Both the position numbers and the translations under genes were made by a program. From the NCBI GenBank assembly GCA_917880885.1, contig OU862912.1, positions 50,827,117 to 50,891,116 of the forward strand: DNA of 64,000 nucleotides, read 5' to 3'. The notes below the pieces were generated by a model. It saw nothing but the letters and a program-made list of their open reading frames with translations. It made no database searches and was not told where the DNA came from. This DNA is from Limnephilus marmoratus. Its lineage: Eukaryota > Arthropoda > Insecta > Trichoptera > Limnephilidae. Position 1 is the first letter of the stretch. Every line of letters begins with the position of its first letter. Shown here one piece after another: positions 49,806-61,250 of the stretch.

Positions 49806-51030
49806 AAAAATAATTTATTTATTTATTAACGCCGATTATTAAGGCTTTTACAAAAGAATTACAATTATTTTACATATGAATACAGAATATACATAGATAA
49901 AAAAAAAATATAAATATAAAATTCATAAAAGAGAACAATAGAAATTGTAGTATCAATATAAAAAGTACAATGAGTAGGTTATTATAAATACAATACAACA
50001 TATTATAAATCCCGGATATTATGTATTAAGAAATTAATACTTTAAATCTGTATTTGATTATAGTGAAACTGAGAAGCGCTGACAGACAGTTTTAATTAAA
50101 TAGTGTTTGTATGAGGTTAAACTAGCAATGTTTATAGATTCATCCAAAACATATTTATTTCCAAGTACATGCAGGCGATTCATTATGGAATTGAGTTCAG
50201 CGTTCGATCCTGTATTGTTGCAATGATAAGGTAATTTGCTATGATGCTGCAGACTTGTTATAATGCTCCTGTACAATTTATTTTATATGTAAAAGCCATC
50301 AAGGCGTAAACAAATAAATAAATAAACAAATAAATAAATAAATTTGAAACGAACTGATCGACTAGGTACATGGAAACATATTAGCGAAAGAAGTTCAGGG
50401 GAGTTCAACAGGTTGGTAACGATCTTAAATAAATAAAGTAGGTCTGAACAAATTCTTCTTTCTTTTAACGTATCGAGTCCCAATAATTGTAACAGAGAGG
50501 GATAATTAATGTTTTCGATGAATATTCCCAATTTAAAATTAATATAACGTAAAAATTTATGTTGGACTCGCTAAAGAGAATTCTCATGTACACTGTAGTA
50601 AGGATTCCAAATGGTGGAGTTAAATTCTAGTTGGCTTCTAACAAGTGAAGTGTAAAGTAATTTGACAGTTTTAAAATTTTTAAAATCCTTTGAAATCCGT
50701 AAGACAAATAGTAACATTTGCATTGCATTACTGGTTATATAGTTATATTATTAATATGTTTAATGAATGTTAATTTAGTGTCAAAGGTTATACCAAGGTC
50801 TCTTATTTCATCAACAGATAATAAGCTGTGATTATTGAGAAAGTAGGTGAACAACAATGGTTTTTTTTTCTGTGGAATCTCATAAGTTGACATTTTTTTT
50901 ACATTAAGAGTTAATTTATTGATAAGACACCAATCATAAAAGCTATTAATATTAGATTGAAGTGTATTTGCGGCACGTTCCAGAATGGAGAGATCACTTG
51001 AAATGCCGATTAGAGCTGAATAGCCAAGTA
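49806..51030 (-). pseudogene. CR1-like LINE C-terminal part, decayed
   Basis: On the minus strand, pieces in order: a W-C-L-I-N-K-L-T-L-N-V-K-K block (about 50900-50960), SVDEIRDLGITFDTKL (about 50770-50820), GLDTLKERRICSDLLYLFKI with NSPELLSLICFHVPSR (50531-50360), and LHVLGNKYVLDES (50190-50130). The 3' end is GTAAAAGCCTTAATAATCGG, shared in outline with the 15355 relic. Several frameshifts; no catalytic core. Confidence 0.65.
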
Positions 51031-51460
51031 TTTCCTCACCTTGCTCTTGTTCATCTTCTTCCCCTCCCCAACACCTTATGCTTCACAACAAGGGCGGATC
51101 CAGGGGGGGGGGGGTCATGACCCCCCCCCCCCCCTGGGCTGGGTCCAGGACCTAGGGGGACCCCCAATTAAAATCGTTAAACATAATGTTTTTATATATT
51201 TTTTTTATCTATTATTATAAAAATTACCTACCTACTTTTCACTTGTGTCTATTATTATCAAAATTAAATTATAACTTCTTGTGACTTGACCACGACTATG
51301 TGGTCAAGACCCCCCTGGCGCTATGTGACCCCCCCCCCTGGCGCCAAAGCTGGATCCGCCGTTGCTTCACAACGCACCTCATGTATGAATGGCATGGCCT
51401 CACTGGCTCCAGGCGGTTGGAAGCATTTGGGACTGTTGTGCGGTATTCACATTAAAAAAA
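51031..51460 (+). repeat. SINE family 2 copy split by a hAT MITE
   Basis: 51031-51080 (TTCCTCACCTTGCTCTTG, CCCTCCCCAACACCTTATG) and 51373-51460 (GGCATGGCCTCACTGGCTCC, GCGGTTGGAAGCATTTGG) are consecutive blocks of the SINE body, as in 23765-24000 read in reverse. Confidence 0.6.
51089..51364. mobile_element. hAT MITE, deletion derivative of the 11122 hAT
   Basis: 276 bp flanked by a perfect 8-bp duplication CTTCACAA (51081-51088 and 51365-51372). Ends CAAGGGCGGATCCAG and CTGGATCCGCCGTTG match those of the element at 11122-12330. Internal blocks (reverse of CACAAGAAGTTATAATTTAA and of the CATTATGTTTAACAATTTTA region) come from both ends of that element, so the middle with the transposase has been deleted. 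Confidence 0.85.
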
Positions 51461-51589
51461 TAAGTTTCTGTGATGTTATTTTTACAGTTTATATTACATC
51501 AAGATATCAATTCATTGTTATAATTACAATTTCTGCTTTACATGTCTGCACCAATGTAACTTCAAAATTGCTTTCTAGCTGTAATATAT

Positions 51590-52340
51590 TCCAAAATCAA
51601 AATCAAAATCAAAATCATTTATTGTACAAAATTTTCATTTAGTACAAAAGGTATAACTTATAGGTATCTATATCCTATTTCTTCCAGTTAACCTAACATG
51701 TTATACAGATATGAACACAAATGAAATATAAATATAAAAGTGGTGTAATACAAAATGAATTTGTTTTAATTTATTATATAAACATAAATATAAAAACAGT
51801 TGTAGGTACCTATGTGAGGTATTCACTTAATGTGTAATGAGACCTGTTCAGAAGGAATGTTTTTAGTGATGACTTAAATCTGAGTGTATCTTGTATTTGT
51901 TTAATATCACGTGGAAGGTTGTTGTACACTTTAATGGCCATGTAAAAGGGTCCTTTTTGGAAAATTGTTTTGTTTGCTTTTGGTATTAATAAATTTTCTG
52001 TAAACCTTGTAGCGTAATTATGTGTAGAGTTTTTTTGTGGAAACTTTTCTGGAGATGATCGCACTAACATGCATAACTCCATTATATATATGTCGGTGAC
52101 TGTAAGAATTGTCAATTTTTTAAATATAGGTTTACATCAAAGGTCTACATGAATCCCGATTAGCAGAGTTTGTCATTTTTCTTATACATCTTTTTTGGAT
52201 GATAAAAACGTTTTTGGCGTTTACTGAGTTTCCCCAAAAGATAATTCCGTATTTTATTATTGAATATACATCACCATAGCATGCGGCCATTACCATTTTA
52301 TTAAAACAACTTATATTCATTACTCCCATTACATGTATTA
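51590..52340 (-). pseudogene. LINE C-terminal fragment with (TTTTGA)n tail
   Basis: The minus strand encodes YGIIFWGNSVNAKNVFIIQK (52329-52132 frame) and, in the next frame (52115-51810), MAIKVYNNLPRDIKQI and a FKSSLKTFLL end. These are LINE C-terminal blocks. The 3' end carries (TTTTGA)n on the minus strand at 51597-51620, the kind of short repeat that ends CR1-group LINEs. Confidence 0.65.
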
Positions 52341-52869
52341 CCTACCCACACGCCTATATGAGACCTATTTCATAAAATTACTTTTCTATTTCTAAAAATA
52401 ACTATTCGTAAAAATAGCTTGAGAAAAAATAAAGGATTTAAAAATCTTATTAGCATTTTCCAACCATTTAGTTGCATTTCAACATATTTGATGCTCAAGC
52501 TGCCTGATCCAACATCTTACTCTATGATGTTGTAAAGTAACAACAATAATGATGTTAAACTAAACATCTGTATCATATTATTTTTTACGATATGTACTTT
52601 AGGTTGAAAAATACATTTGATGATTTATTTCCTTAATAAACTTTGACTATATAAACAGCAAATGCAGGCACATGTTTTGTATCAAACATAATATTCAAGC
52701 TCTCCAGAATGTTTTCCTCAGTGAGCAACTAACATCTGGAAGTGTGATTTACACCGAAATGAGAAAAAAATGCAACTGTGCAGTTCACAAGCGTTCGAAG
52801 TTAAACTTTCAGAAAACTAAAGTAGACGAGAGTGGGGAGACAACGAAGTCTTTTTTATCAATGTGATTT
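52341..52869. other. Unassigned AT-rich DNA
   Basis: No gene supported. AAACTTTCAGAAAACTAAAG near 52803 also occurs at 9400 next to repeat C, so the right end is probably part of that repeat. Confidence 0.35.
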
Positions 52870-53325
52870 ATTTCATATTTTCGTCATCAAATTCCAGTGC
52901 ACTTTTTCCAATACATTTGGTCATCTTATTAATATTTGTGTTTTCTTTTTCGGAGTCGCTAGATATCGCATTCTTTTGCCTGTTCATTTTGAAGTGGTTT
53001 GAAGATTGGATTTTGCTTTTACAAAAATAATATTTTTTTTTGGATTTCATAGGATTCGATCCTTGGTCCCCTGACCGCTAATATTCGTCAGGCGCTTTAC
53101 ACCGCTACATCAAGGAAGACCTGCATTAGACCGTGGATTTATCGTATTATATTGGAACCGAGCACCCGTAAATTACATAAATATTTTATTGCTATCTCAT
53201 TCTCTCGCATTCTATTGCTATCTAGTCCTATAGATGTATGTGTTTGTCTCTTTTTAGTGTCGCTTTTTCATTTCATTGAGTTTCAAATCATAACGGTGCT
53301 AAATAAGTTTTCACTTCAAAACAGA
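52870..53325 (-). repeat. SINE family 3, near full-length copy
   Basis: From the 53325 end: TTTGAAGTGAAAACTTATTT, GCACCGTTATGATTTGAAA, then a tRNA-like part at about 53045-53140 (CTTGATGTAGCGGTGTAAAG, AAGGATCGAATCCTATG), then ATCCAATCTTCAAACC and the body to 52870. Same order as 10530 and 14535. Confidence 0.65.
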
Positions 53326-53479
53326 TGTCGCCAAACTCCGTGAAATTTGTCTTGTACTAGGCCCATTCGGGACAATGAAATTATTGTTTTCTGTTCAAGA
53401 AAGAATTTCGATGCTTTAAGTGGACAATTTAAAATGCGGTTATGGTCTGGAAACAACACCTGCCGCAGGTCGCTGTCGT

Positions 53480-53790
53480 AGATCACTACGTTTGATGACT
53501 TAGGAGGGTAACCCGGATTTAAGGGGCGAGATTTGTCTGGGTCTTGGTGGTGAATATGTTTGCCTGCCTTACGCATGACGGGCCGGATCAGGAGAGACTG
53601 GTTGACGGACACCTAACCTAGACCTCTCCAGCCGGACCTTCTCAACCCATCTCATTGCACCGCAGTGTGCGGGATTGATTCGTGTGTCCGTCACTCCTGG
53701 ACGCATTGACCCCAGATTCCTACCCTCCTCTCTCATATTTTTCCTTCCCAGAAATTCCTCTCCTTCCTTTATCTTAAAAGACCTGTACTA
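53480..53790 (+). repeat. Repeat A copy
   Basis: ATCACTACGTTTGATGACTT, GATCAGGAGAGACTGGTTGA, CATTGCACCGCAGTGTGCGG, CTCCTGGACGCATTGACCCC and TTCCCAGAAATTCCTC in the same order as 4590-4960. Confidence 0.65.
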
Positions 53791-54994
53791 GACGTTTGTA
53801 CACAAACTAAATATAATAGGGAGCTGGCCACAATGACACGCCAATGGAGTTTTGTACGCCAGTGGATTTTGGAACGCCACTGGTTTTTTAAATGAATTTA
53901 CTACTTTGACAAAAAATGCTTCTAGGTATAATGGCAAAACTGATTTGAGTACTGGATTAAAATAAATATTTTTCACTTTGGAGACTGTGGGAGACTGGGG
54001 TTTTTAGGATTTTAGGTTACTGGGATACTGGGAGAGGTAAACTGAATCTAAGACTGATTAAAACACTTGAAAAGAGGTTTGAACTTGGAGACTGTTAGTA
54101 TCTTGAGTGTTGTTTCTTCTTGGCTGATAGTTTTGAACTGACTTCCTATCGGTTTGACTTCTATTTTTATAGGGCAAACTCAGGTCGGACTTTTGGGGGA
54201 CAGAACCTCCTTAATTTTTCTAAGGTACTTGTTTTAGGTAATTTCCCTGGTCGCTACGATTGGAAGTCAGCTGTGTTAAAATTGTGTGTGATAGTTTTTG
54301 CCAATATTTTGCCAACTCAGGATACCAAAGCCTCACATCATTTTTATTGTGTTTACAAGAAAAGGTACAAGTATACATATGAGATATAAGGTACAATTTT
54401 AAACAGTAAATATTTTTCTTAAAGTGCAACAATCACTGATAGACGTCAGTTTTATGGTTGTTTTTGTAGCATATACTCATTTTTAGGTGACGGTGTTTAT
54501 TTCTTGATCCAAATTATTCCCAATTTCTCGAAATTGAGCTCCAAATTTTTCGGAATATGAATTCGCTGTCGTAAATAATTACGATTCAGATTTTTCCTTT
54601 GTTCAGAGTTGACCAACAGTGGCTCGGCTGGTCGCATGGTGGGGGTGACGTAAATAGTCAACCATTTCCTTGGCGTTGATCATTGCTGTCTGGAGTCCCT
54701 TGTGGAAGCATTAGGTAGTTATTCAGATGTGTTTTCCAGTCCAATGAGGCTGCTGCATGTATTCATTATCAATTTCATTTATGTTTTCCATTGATTAGTT
54801 AGTTAAAGGACATAATTGCGTTGTAGACAAATCATTTGGAAGGGGCACCACATGCACATTGTTCCGCTAGCCAATAGCAGCACTCAGATTGTCGTGCTCG
54901 CGGCACGGTACTCTGTGACAGCGTAAATTCCAATCTTGAATTTCCAGGGTTGTCATATGCTTTCGCGCACTCGTTCGATGCACACGGATTCCTA
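53791..54994. other. Unassigned DNA with a triplicated 18-bp motif
   Basis: CACGCCAATGGAGTTTTG, TACGCCAGTGGATTTTGG and AACGCCACTGGTTTTTT lie in tandem at about 53836-53890. Nothing else recognisable; open frames at 54120-54432 are unremarkable. Confidence 0.4.
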
Positions 54995-55395
54995 CGACAC
55001 GTTTGATACAAGACCCTCCACATAGCATCCCCAAAGATGATAATTGAAACTAAAAAGTCGCTAGATGTCGCTTTTTTATTTTCCCTGTTTATTTTGAAGA
55101 TTGGTTTGAAGATTGGATATTGATTTAATAAAAATTAAAATGTTTATTTTTTTTTAAGTTTGTATGATTTGAACCTTCGTTCGCTGGATGTCTGTCTCTG
55201 GCCGCTGAGATTTGTCAAGCGCCTCACCCACTGCGCTATGGGAGGCCCGCACCGAGGTGCGAATTTACCGCATTATATTCGAACCGACGACCCGTCAAAT
55301 AATAAATTTTAGTGACGCACTTCCGTTTCATCCGAATTTCAAATCACTAACGGGGCTAAGTTTCACATAAAAAAATATAAAAAAGAAACGAAAAA
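54995..55395 (-). repeat. Short repeat A tail followed by a SINE family 3 copy
   Basis: 55010-55048 (AGACCCTCCACATAGCATCC, CCAAAGATGAT) is a repeat A tail on plus. 55055-55395 is SINE family 3 on minus: tRNA-like part at about 55155-55250 (CCCATAGCGCAGTGGGTGAG and GAAGGTTCAAATCATAC), flanked by ATCCAATCTTCAAACCAATC and the TTAGTGATTTGAAATTCGG block. Confidence 0.6.
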
Positions 55396-56495
55396 TTTAC
55401 CCTACTTCGGAAAAAGCAAATAATATTTTCACAATGCACTTCTACCGTTTTATCCCATCAGTGGTTTTCCGCGGAATATTTGCGTCAAACATATTTATAT
55501 TTTGTTGAAGGAGCAATTTTCTAGTCAAATATACTAGAAGATTTACCAGTCGGTAGGAAAATGATCTCCGAACATTTATTTTACTGAACGTGCAACGTGT
55601 ATCGAAGAATCATAGATATACATATATTATATTTCACGTAATATTATTTTTATAAACCCACAGGTATTTGCCATTAGCGTGCATCGGTGATTTTCCGTAT
55701 TTGTTCTATGGTTTGTAGCCTTCGACCAATAGCTCAATATTTGTAGCAGTTGTTTTATGTTGTCAGTGTCACCGTGATTCTGAAAATTATTCATAGAAAT
55801 GTAATGGTACTTCCACACAAAAGCCAACCTTTCGTATGGTGACTGCGGCCAACCCTCCAACTCCGAATTCCAAACTCCAAAACGGCGGACGTTGAACAGC
55901 TGATTCAGCGCCGTATCTTATCAGTTGCCTACAATTGTGCAGGCCGTGTTTCGGTTTCCATAATATTGATTTCGATTCGTAAAGATAAAAAAATAATAAT
56001 TTCAAACTATATTTATACAACTCTGCCGTAATAATATTGCGCAGACTGGTGTGTTGGGCCAACTCGCACGAACCAGCCATCGCAGATCGCCTTGGAGGCG
56101 ATCCAGGGCCAATTCGAACACCAACCTTCCAACTCGAAGTTCCAATGCACGAACTACCCCTCCACACAATCGTCCAAACGTTTGGTGTTGGAAGTTGTCT
56201 GCAGTCTTACCGTACCATTACAATTCTCGAAAACCTTGGTCGACCTCGTTATTTTGAGGTTATGCACAATTAACTGTGCGTAGCGAAGTCCTGTTTTAAA
56301 TCGACCATTTAGCAGTTCACGTGTCTGTTTATTACGCTCCGATTCAAGATGGTGATCGTTTATGATACCATCTTTTTATCCAGCATGATCGTGGTTCCTA
56401 CTACGAGTTATTACGAGAATATTGATATGGTCAATATGTAAAAATGAATAATGTATCTTTGTTTGTCCCTTATGCACTCCTAATTCACCTTCATC
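55396..56495. other. Unassigned DNA
   Basis: Overlapping open frames lie on both strands at 55787-56283, in a locally GC-richer patch, but none shows a domain. CCAACTCGCACGAACCAGCC and CCAACCTTCCAACTCGAAG hint at a short internal repeat of CCAACT-type blocks also seen at 55850. No gene called. Confidence 0.35.
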
Positions 56496-56499
56496 TGAT

Positions 56500-56820
56500 T
56501 GCGTTGAATCTTTGTTGATTTGTTGTGCGCATGCCTACGATGGTTTCGTTATATCATGGTGAGTTCTGGCGTTATGAAATTATAATCTATGTCATTCATC
56601 CGATTGCGATGAAACTTTGGTGAGTTGTTGTGTGCACGCCTGCGAAGGTTGTTACACAGGGGAGGGGAAGGCGGGAGAGGAGACGTCGCAGAGGACGGGT
56701 GGGCGCTGGAGGGAGGAAAGCAGAAAGGTGGAAGAGGAACGCGGGAGGGAAACGAGGAAAGGATAGAGGAAGAGATTGCAAAGGAAACATACTATCGGTA
56801 GAGGACAGCAGAGGGTAAAT
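56500..56820. repeat. Duplicated 95-bp block and purine-rich tract
   Basis: GATTGCGTTGAATCTTTGTTGA and GATTGCGATGAAACTTTGGTGA (first 20 bases comparable) begin two adjacent copies (about 56497 and 56602), each followed by TTGT(T/G)GTG(C/T)GCA(T/C)GCCT. A G/A-rich tract follows at 56655-56815. Related words occur in dispersed insect repeats. Open frames in the purine tract are compositional. Confidence 0.5.
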
Positions 56821-57760
56821 TTGGAAAATCCATGCTTCTCACACGGAAAATTGCTGACGCGTCGGAAAACCTTCTGATTTGTTGGTGCACGCACCAGACG
56901 GAAAAACCAAAGAAAAATTGTTTTTCGAAAAGCACAAACACACTTTCCTTCTTTAAGTGGCATTTCAACGCTGGCCAGGTACTAGCTAATTTAAAATAAA
57001 AAAAATGTTTCGCAAAAGATTTAAGGTTTATAATTAAGTATGTAAGTATTTAAGTACTGACTTAAAATCTCGAGATTTTATTTTTAATTTCTTCTTCTGG
57101 AAAATCGCGTAGGTAATCTGAAGGGCCTTGGCACGCCCATGAGCAGGGTGTGGTTTTTATTCAAACAGAACTGACAGGAAATGTTTTCGAAGGCAGTAAG
57201 GCAACCTTTTTATAAAAATGATGGCCATGCAGAAATTTATTTTGAAAAATAAAGTATATTTATAAATAGTCTACAAAAATATATTCTACATGAAGTAAGT
57301 ATCTATCTGCACTGTATTAATCAGCACTAACCATTTTATTATTAGAAATTGTCTGTATTAGGAAAACAGGTTTTCCCGTATGTACCTTCAGGTATAATTG
57401 TTATATTTATTAGAAACAATATTGTTCATTCAACGCATTATTTTGTGTTATTTTATAAAATTGTTAACTTCATTAGGCTTGTCTTAATGAGTTTTAAAAT
57501 TTAAATGTAAAAAATAATACCATTTAAAGAAACAGTAAACAAATAAACTTTGGATAGATTGTCTTTGGATCATAATTTATTCCTGTCACTAACTTTGTTA
57601 ATCGATGTCAACCAGAGTGATCAATAAATAATATAGCATTATAAAATCGTGTTGTTATTACCCATCATAATAAAACAACATGATGTCAAAATTGCTCAGA
57701 TAAATGAAAAACATTTTTAAATTGGAAAACCGTAAAAGAACATCTGAATAGAAAATATTT
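56821..57760. other. Unassigned AT-rich DNA
   Basis: No gene or repeat recognised. Confidence 0.35.
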
Positions 57761-57762
57761 TT

Positions 57763-58170
57763 AACTAGCTGGTCCCGGCATGCGTTGCTATGCCATTTAA
57801 TAAAGAAATTGTTTCTCCCTGAGTGTCCTTTCCCATTCGTCCCGTTCCCCTTCAGCCTCCCCTTTTTTTCTTCCGTTCCCACTCCGCAACCTTCACCTTC
57901 CCTCTCCCCAGGCCCCCCTCCCCCCTCCCAGGTTCCTCTCCCCCTCTCTCCCTCCCTCCCGCTTTCCATAGCAATAACCGCTTCCTCGCGTGCCACCAAT
58001 AGCAATTTTTTTATACAAATTTCATAATGCCAGAGCTCACCGAAAGTTTTATAAAAACCTTGTCCTGACAATAACGAACACACAAAAAAAAAGAATTATC
58101 CAATTTGGTGCAGTCGTTCGAAAGTTATGAGCTTAGCAACACATTCAGCGATTCATTTTTATATTATAGA
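57763..58170 (+). repeat. Dispersed repeat, possibly RTE-related (tentative)
   Basis: Starts AACTAGCTGGTCCCGGCATG, has a C/T-rich middle (57815-57965), and ends GTCGTTCGAAAGTTATGAGC, then TCATTTTTATATTATAGATT. This layout is familiar from abundant arthropod repeats, but the class is not proven by anything here. The Gly-rich open frame on the minus strand reflects the pyrimidine tract. Confidence 0.5.
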
Positions 58171-58920
58171 TTGTAATCTACAACGATTTAATAAAAAACC
58201 ACTCTACCTGTTCACGGCGACCCTACAGTTGACCTCGCCAAAAATATAATTTTTATGAAAATTACAATTTTTTAGCATTATTTACCAATTACAAACCTAA
58301 AATTGACTCCAAAAACTTTAATGATAAGTTGGTATGGATATCAAGCGAATTAATTTAAAACATCGGTTTTGTCAACTTCTACAATATGTAGATAATTTAA
58401 AATTATTTTTTTTAATTGTTATCAAGTTTAATTTGTAGAGCTCCATTTTAATTTTAATTTTTTAATTATAAAATCTATAATATTATTGTTAAATTAATAA
58501 AAAGAGTTTATTTTTTAAAAAGTTCTGCTATGTAATTATTATTACGCGTGACAGCTGTTTCGCCTTCTGAAGGCATTATAAAACTGTGACAATAATATTA
58601 TTGATTATATAATAAAAAATAAAAAAAAATAATTAAGTAAAAAAAAAATATATATAGATAAATATTTTTATCAGAGATGCATTTGAATGAAAATATGTTT
58701 TATACTTATGTTATTCGGCGGTACATCCTCAGATAGATAAGTATTTTGTGTAAGTAGGTAGGTATAGCGTATTTTTCTTAAACCGACTGCAAATTGTATA
58801 ATATGTAAGTATGCCTGGTGGGCAATTGTCTGGGGATCGACTGTCATGGAATCGCAATTCTTCTAATAATACATTTTGACTTTACGCCCTAGGCAGAAAA
58901 TTGTTCATTTGTTCAAAATA
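58171..58920. other. AT-rich DNA with one stem-GAAAC motif
   Basis: No gene seen. On the minus strand at 58553-58574 a perfect hairpin GCCTTC-A-GAAGGC is followed directly by GAAACAGCTGT, the same stem-then-GAAAC-then-palindrome layout as the PLE motifs, but without CTGATGA. Confidence 0.4.
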
Positions 58921-59035
58921 GTTCGAAATGTTTGATCAATAATCGAAAATGTTTAATCAATAATCGAAAATGTTTAATCAATAATCCAAAATGGTTGATC
59001 AATAATCGAAAATGTTTGATCATTATATTATCAAC
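58921..59035. repeat. 21-bp tandem repeat, about 5 copies
   Basis: Units of the type AATGTTTAATCAATAATCGAA (written here as 21 bp with the first base shared) are repeated between 58921 and 59025 with a few substitutions. Confidence 0.8.
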
Positions 59036-59419
59036 ATACTCGTATACAATATTGTCCTTTCTCTATTTATCTATCGTAGCGTTTTTTCTTGATGTCAGAC
59101 GGTCTTAGCCTGCCTAAGTATCTCATCAGCTATGTCTTACTTTAAATAGACGAGTACCGCACATCGGACGTGTATGAACTCGAATTCCTAAGGACATTCT
59201 CCTCAGGAAACTTTGTGATGCGACGAGGGATCGCAGAGGCCAATAACTGTCTACGATCCGCAGATGTTTGGAAGTGAAACGTTTATAATATACAATATAG
59301 AAGACTGCAGACGATGACCGATAGGAAAACTAAGCCAAGACATTCTTGGCAGCGAATGGTACTGGGGAGGAGGAAAGAATGCAGAGACACAAGAAATTTA
59401 TTGGTCATTCTGCCGTTGG
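59036..59419. other. Unassigned DNA
   Basis: No recognised gene or repeat. A short LINE-like remnant around 59200-59340 is possible but cannot be supported. Confidence 0.3.
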
Positions 59420-59580
59420 TCACCTCAAGTTGTTCGCTTCGTTTGATGACTTAGCAAGGGTGCCTGGGTTAATGGGGTAGAGTTTGTCAAGGTCTTGGCG
59501 ATGGTTGCATCTGCCTACCTACTGCGTGGCGGGCCGGATCTGGAGATACATACTGGTTGAGAGAGTGGGAGGAATGGATT
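59420..59580 (+). repeat. Repeat A, 5' part
   Basis: CACCTCAAGTTGTTCGCTTC, GACTTAGCAAGGGTGCCTGG and GTGGCGGGCCGGATCTGGAG follow the order of 4600-4740. The copy is cut at the LINE beginning near 59580. Confidence 0.6.
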
Positions 59581-60992
59581 ATTTATTTTTATTTTATTTG
59601 GAAAACCAACAGTTACAATTATTAATAATGTTTGATGAAATATGTACAGAAATTTAACCAATAATAGGTTTTCACTGAAGCATATTATTTAGTGAGTAGG
59701 TATAAAGAAAAATCGAGAAAAATTGTTAAATTATGTTATGTGGATTGGATGGTGCAAGGGAGTGGAAAGGTATGGATTTTTTCTATGTAAATAACAGTAT
59801 GTATGTGTAAATGTTATTTATTCATTTTAGTTTTGAAAACGTTAGGTACTGTGTTAAATAAGTCGAATTCACTGTATGAAATGTTAAAGGTGTGTGAAGC
59901 GCGATGAATGAATGTATTTTGTTTAGAGTTAGTGTTGCATTGAGGAATGTTTAATGCGTGGTTTTGTCTAGTTTGTCTGATGGGCACTCTTAGTTGAATT
60001 CTTCCTAGTAATTCCGGGCAATCTATCATAGAGGTAGCTATTTTTTGTAAGAATAGTACGTCTGCCAAATTTCTTCGAATTTCCAAGGATGATATCCTGA
60101 AGAACGCGACGGACTCTTCGTGGCTCAGATGTGGAAGATAGCTCCGAAAATCAAGGTATCATAGGAAATCGGTTTTGCACTTTCTCAATCCTATCTATGT
60201 GACATATATACTTGGGGTTCCAGATTTGAGAGGCGTACTCCAGAGAACTACGTACGTACGCAAAATAAAGCATTTTCATGGTTTTTACTTTATTAAAATC
60301 TTTGCAGGTTCTAAGTACAAAGCCTAGTATCTTGGAAGCCTTTGATATCATGGATTCAAAGTGGCAGTTAAATAGTAGTTTCTGGTCTAACACTATTCCC
60401 AAGTCCTTGACTTCCGTCATTTTTGTTGGTACTCTACCGTTAAGCGCATAATTGAAAGTAAATGGCTTTTTATTGCAGGTGTAACTGATGGCGCCGCCTT
60501 TTTAACATTTATTTGAAGGTTGTGCAGTGCACAATAAATATTAAGACGATTAAGATCTTCTTGTATGCGAACACAGTCATTGGTGCAAGTACGTGATAGG
60601 GGAAAATATTTTCATGCCGTCTGCGTATAACAAAGTCCTGGAGTGGTGGATGTCATTAATATATATGTTGAAGAGTAATGGTCCCAATAGTGATCCTTGG
60701 GGTACTCCCGACGGTACGGTTACCCAATCTGACTTATAGCCACCGACAACTACTGCTTGGCTGCGCTTTGCTATATAGGACTAGAGCCATCTGAGAAGGT
60801 CCCCGTGTACGCCGATTTGTGAGAGTTTGATCAATAATAATATATCATGAATTACTAAATGAAAAGCTTTGCTGAAGTCTGTATATATTGCATCTACCTG
60901 TATGCGCTGGTCCATATTGTCTTGTAATAATTCTGTGAACGCCGTAAAGTTCGTGGTTGTAGATTTTCCCCTCATAAATCCATGTCGGTTGA
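59580..60992 (-). pseudogene. Jockey/CR1-like LINE, decayed reverse transcriptase
   Basis: Minus-strand pieces in order: HGFMRGKSTTTNFTAFTEL (about 60990-60930), VDAIYTDFSKAFHLVIHDIL (motif A, 60890-60830), a [16 protein letters not shown] stretch (motif B, about 60720-60670), YADG where YADD is expected (about 60625), MTEVKDLGIVLDQKLLF (60420 onward), and a C-terminus with EIRRNLADVLFLQKI to 59814. Frameshifts and a mutated catalytic Asp show it is inactive. Confidence 0.8.
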
Positions 60993-61023
60993 TATTGAGT
61001 GAATACGTTTTTCACTCAATATC
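60991..61023. other. Perfect 13-bp hairpin at the LINE breakpoint
   Basis: Arms GATATTGAGTGAA (60991-61003) and TTCACTCAATATC (61011-61023) with a 7-base loop, located where recognisable LINE coding stops. Confidence 0.6.
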
Positions 61024-61104
61024 AATATATATAATATTTTTATAATAATATTTTTTTATAATATAATATTTTTGATACACACTGACCATAAAATTACTAC
61101 CCAC

Positions 61105-61250
61105 CCTTCATACCTTTTTACTTCCTAGAACTTCCCTTAATTCCCTTTCTTAAAAACAACCTGCACATGAGTGCACATAGCATGCCCAAAGATGATATAA
61201 TCCGTGAGGTAAATTGTTTCCTCATTCCTCCTATGTGGAGGTAATCTAAA
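61105..61250 (+). repeat. Repeat A / LINE family A tail
   Basis: CCTTCATACCTTTTTACTTC, CTAGAACTTCCCTTAATTCC, CACATAGCATGCCCAAAGAT and the final TCCTATGTGG match the last third of 4590-5030. Confidence 0.55.

Noticed and set aside
57658..58083. Gly/Glu-rich 141-residue protein
   Set aside because: It is the complement of a pyrimidine tract within a dispersed repeat.
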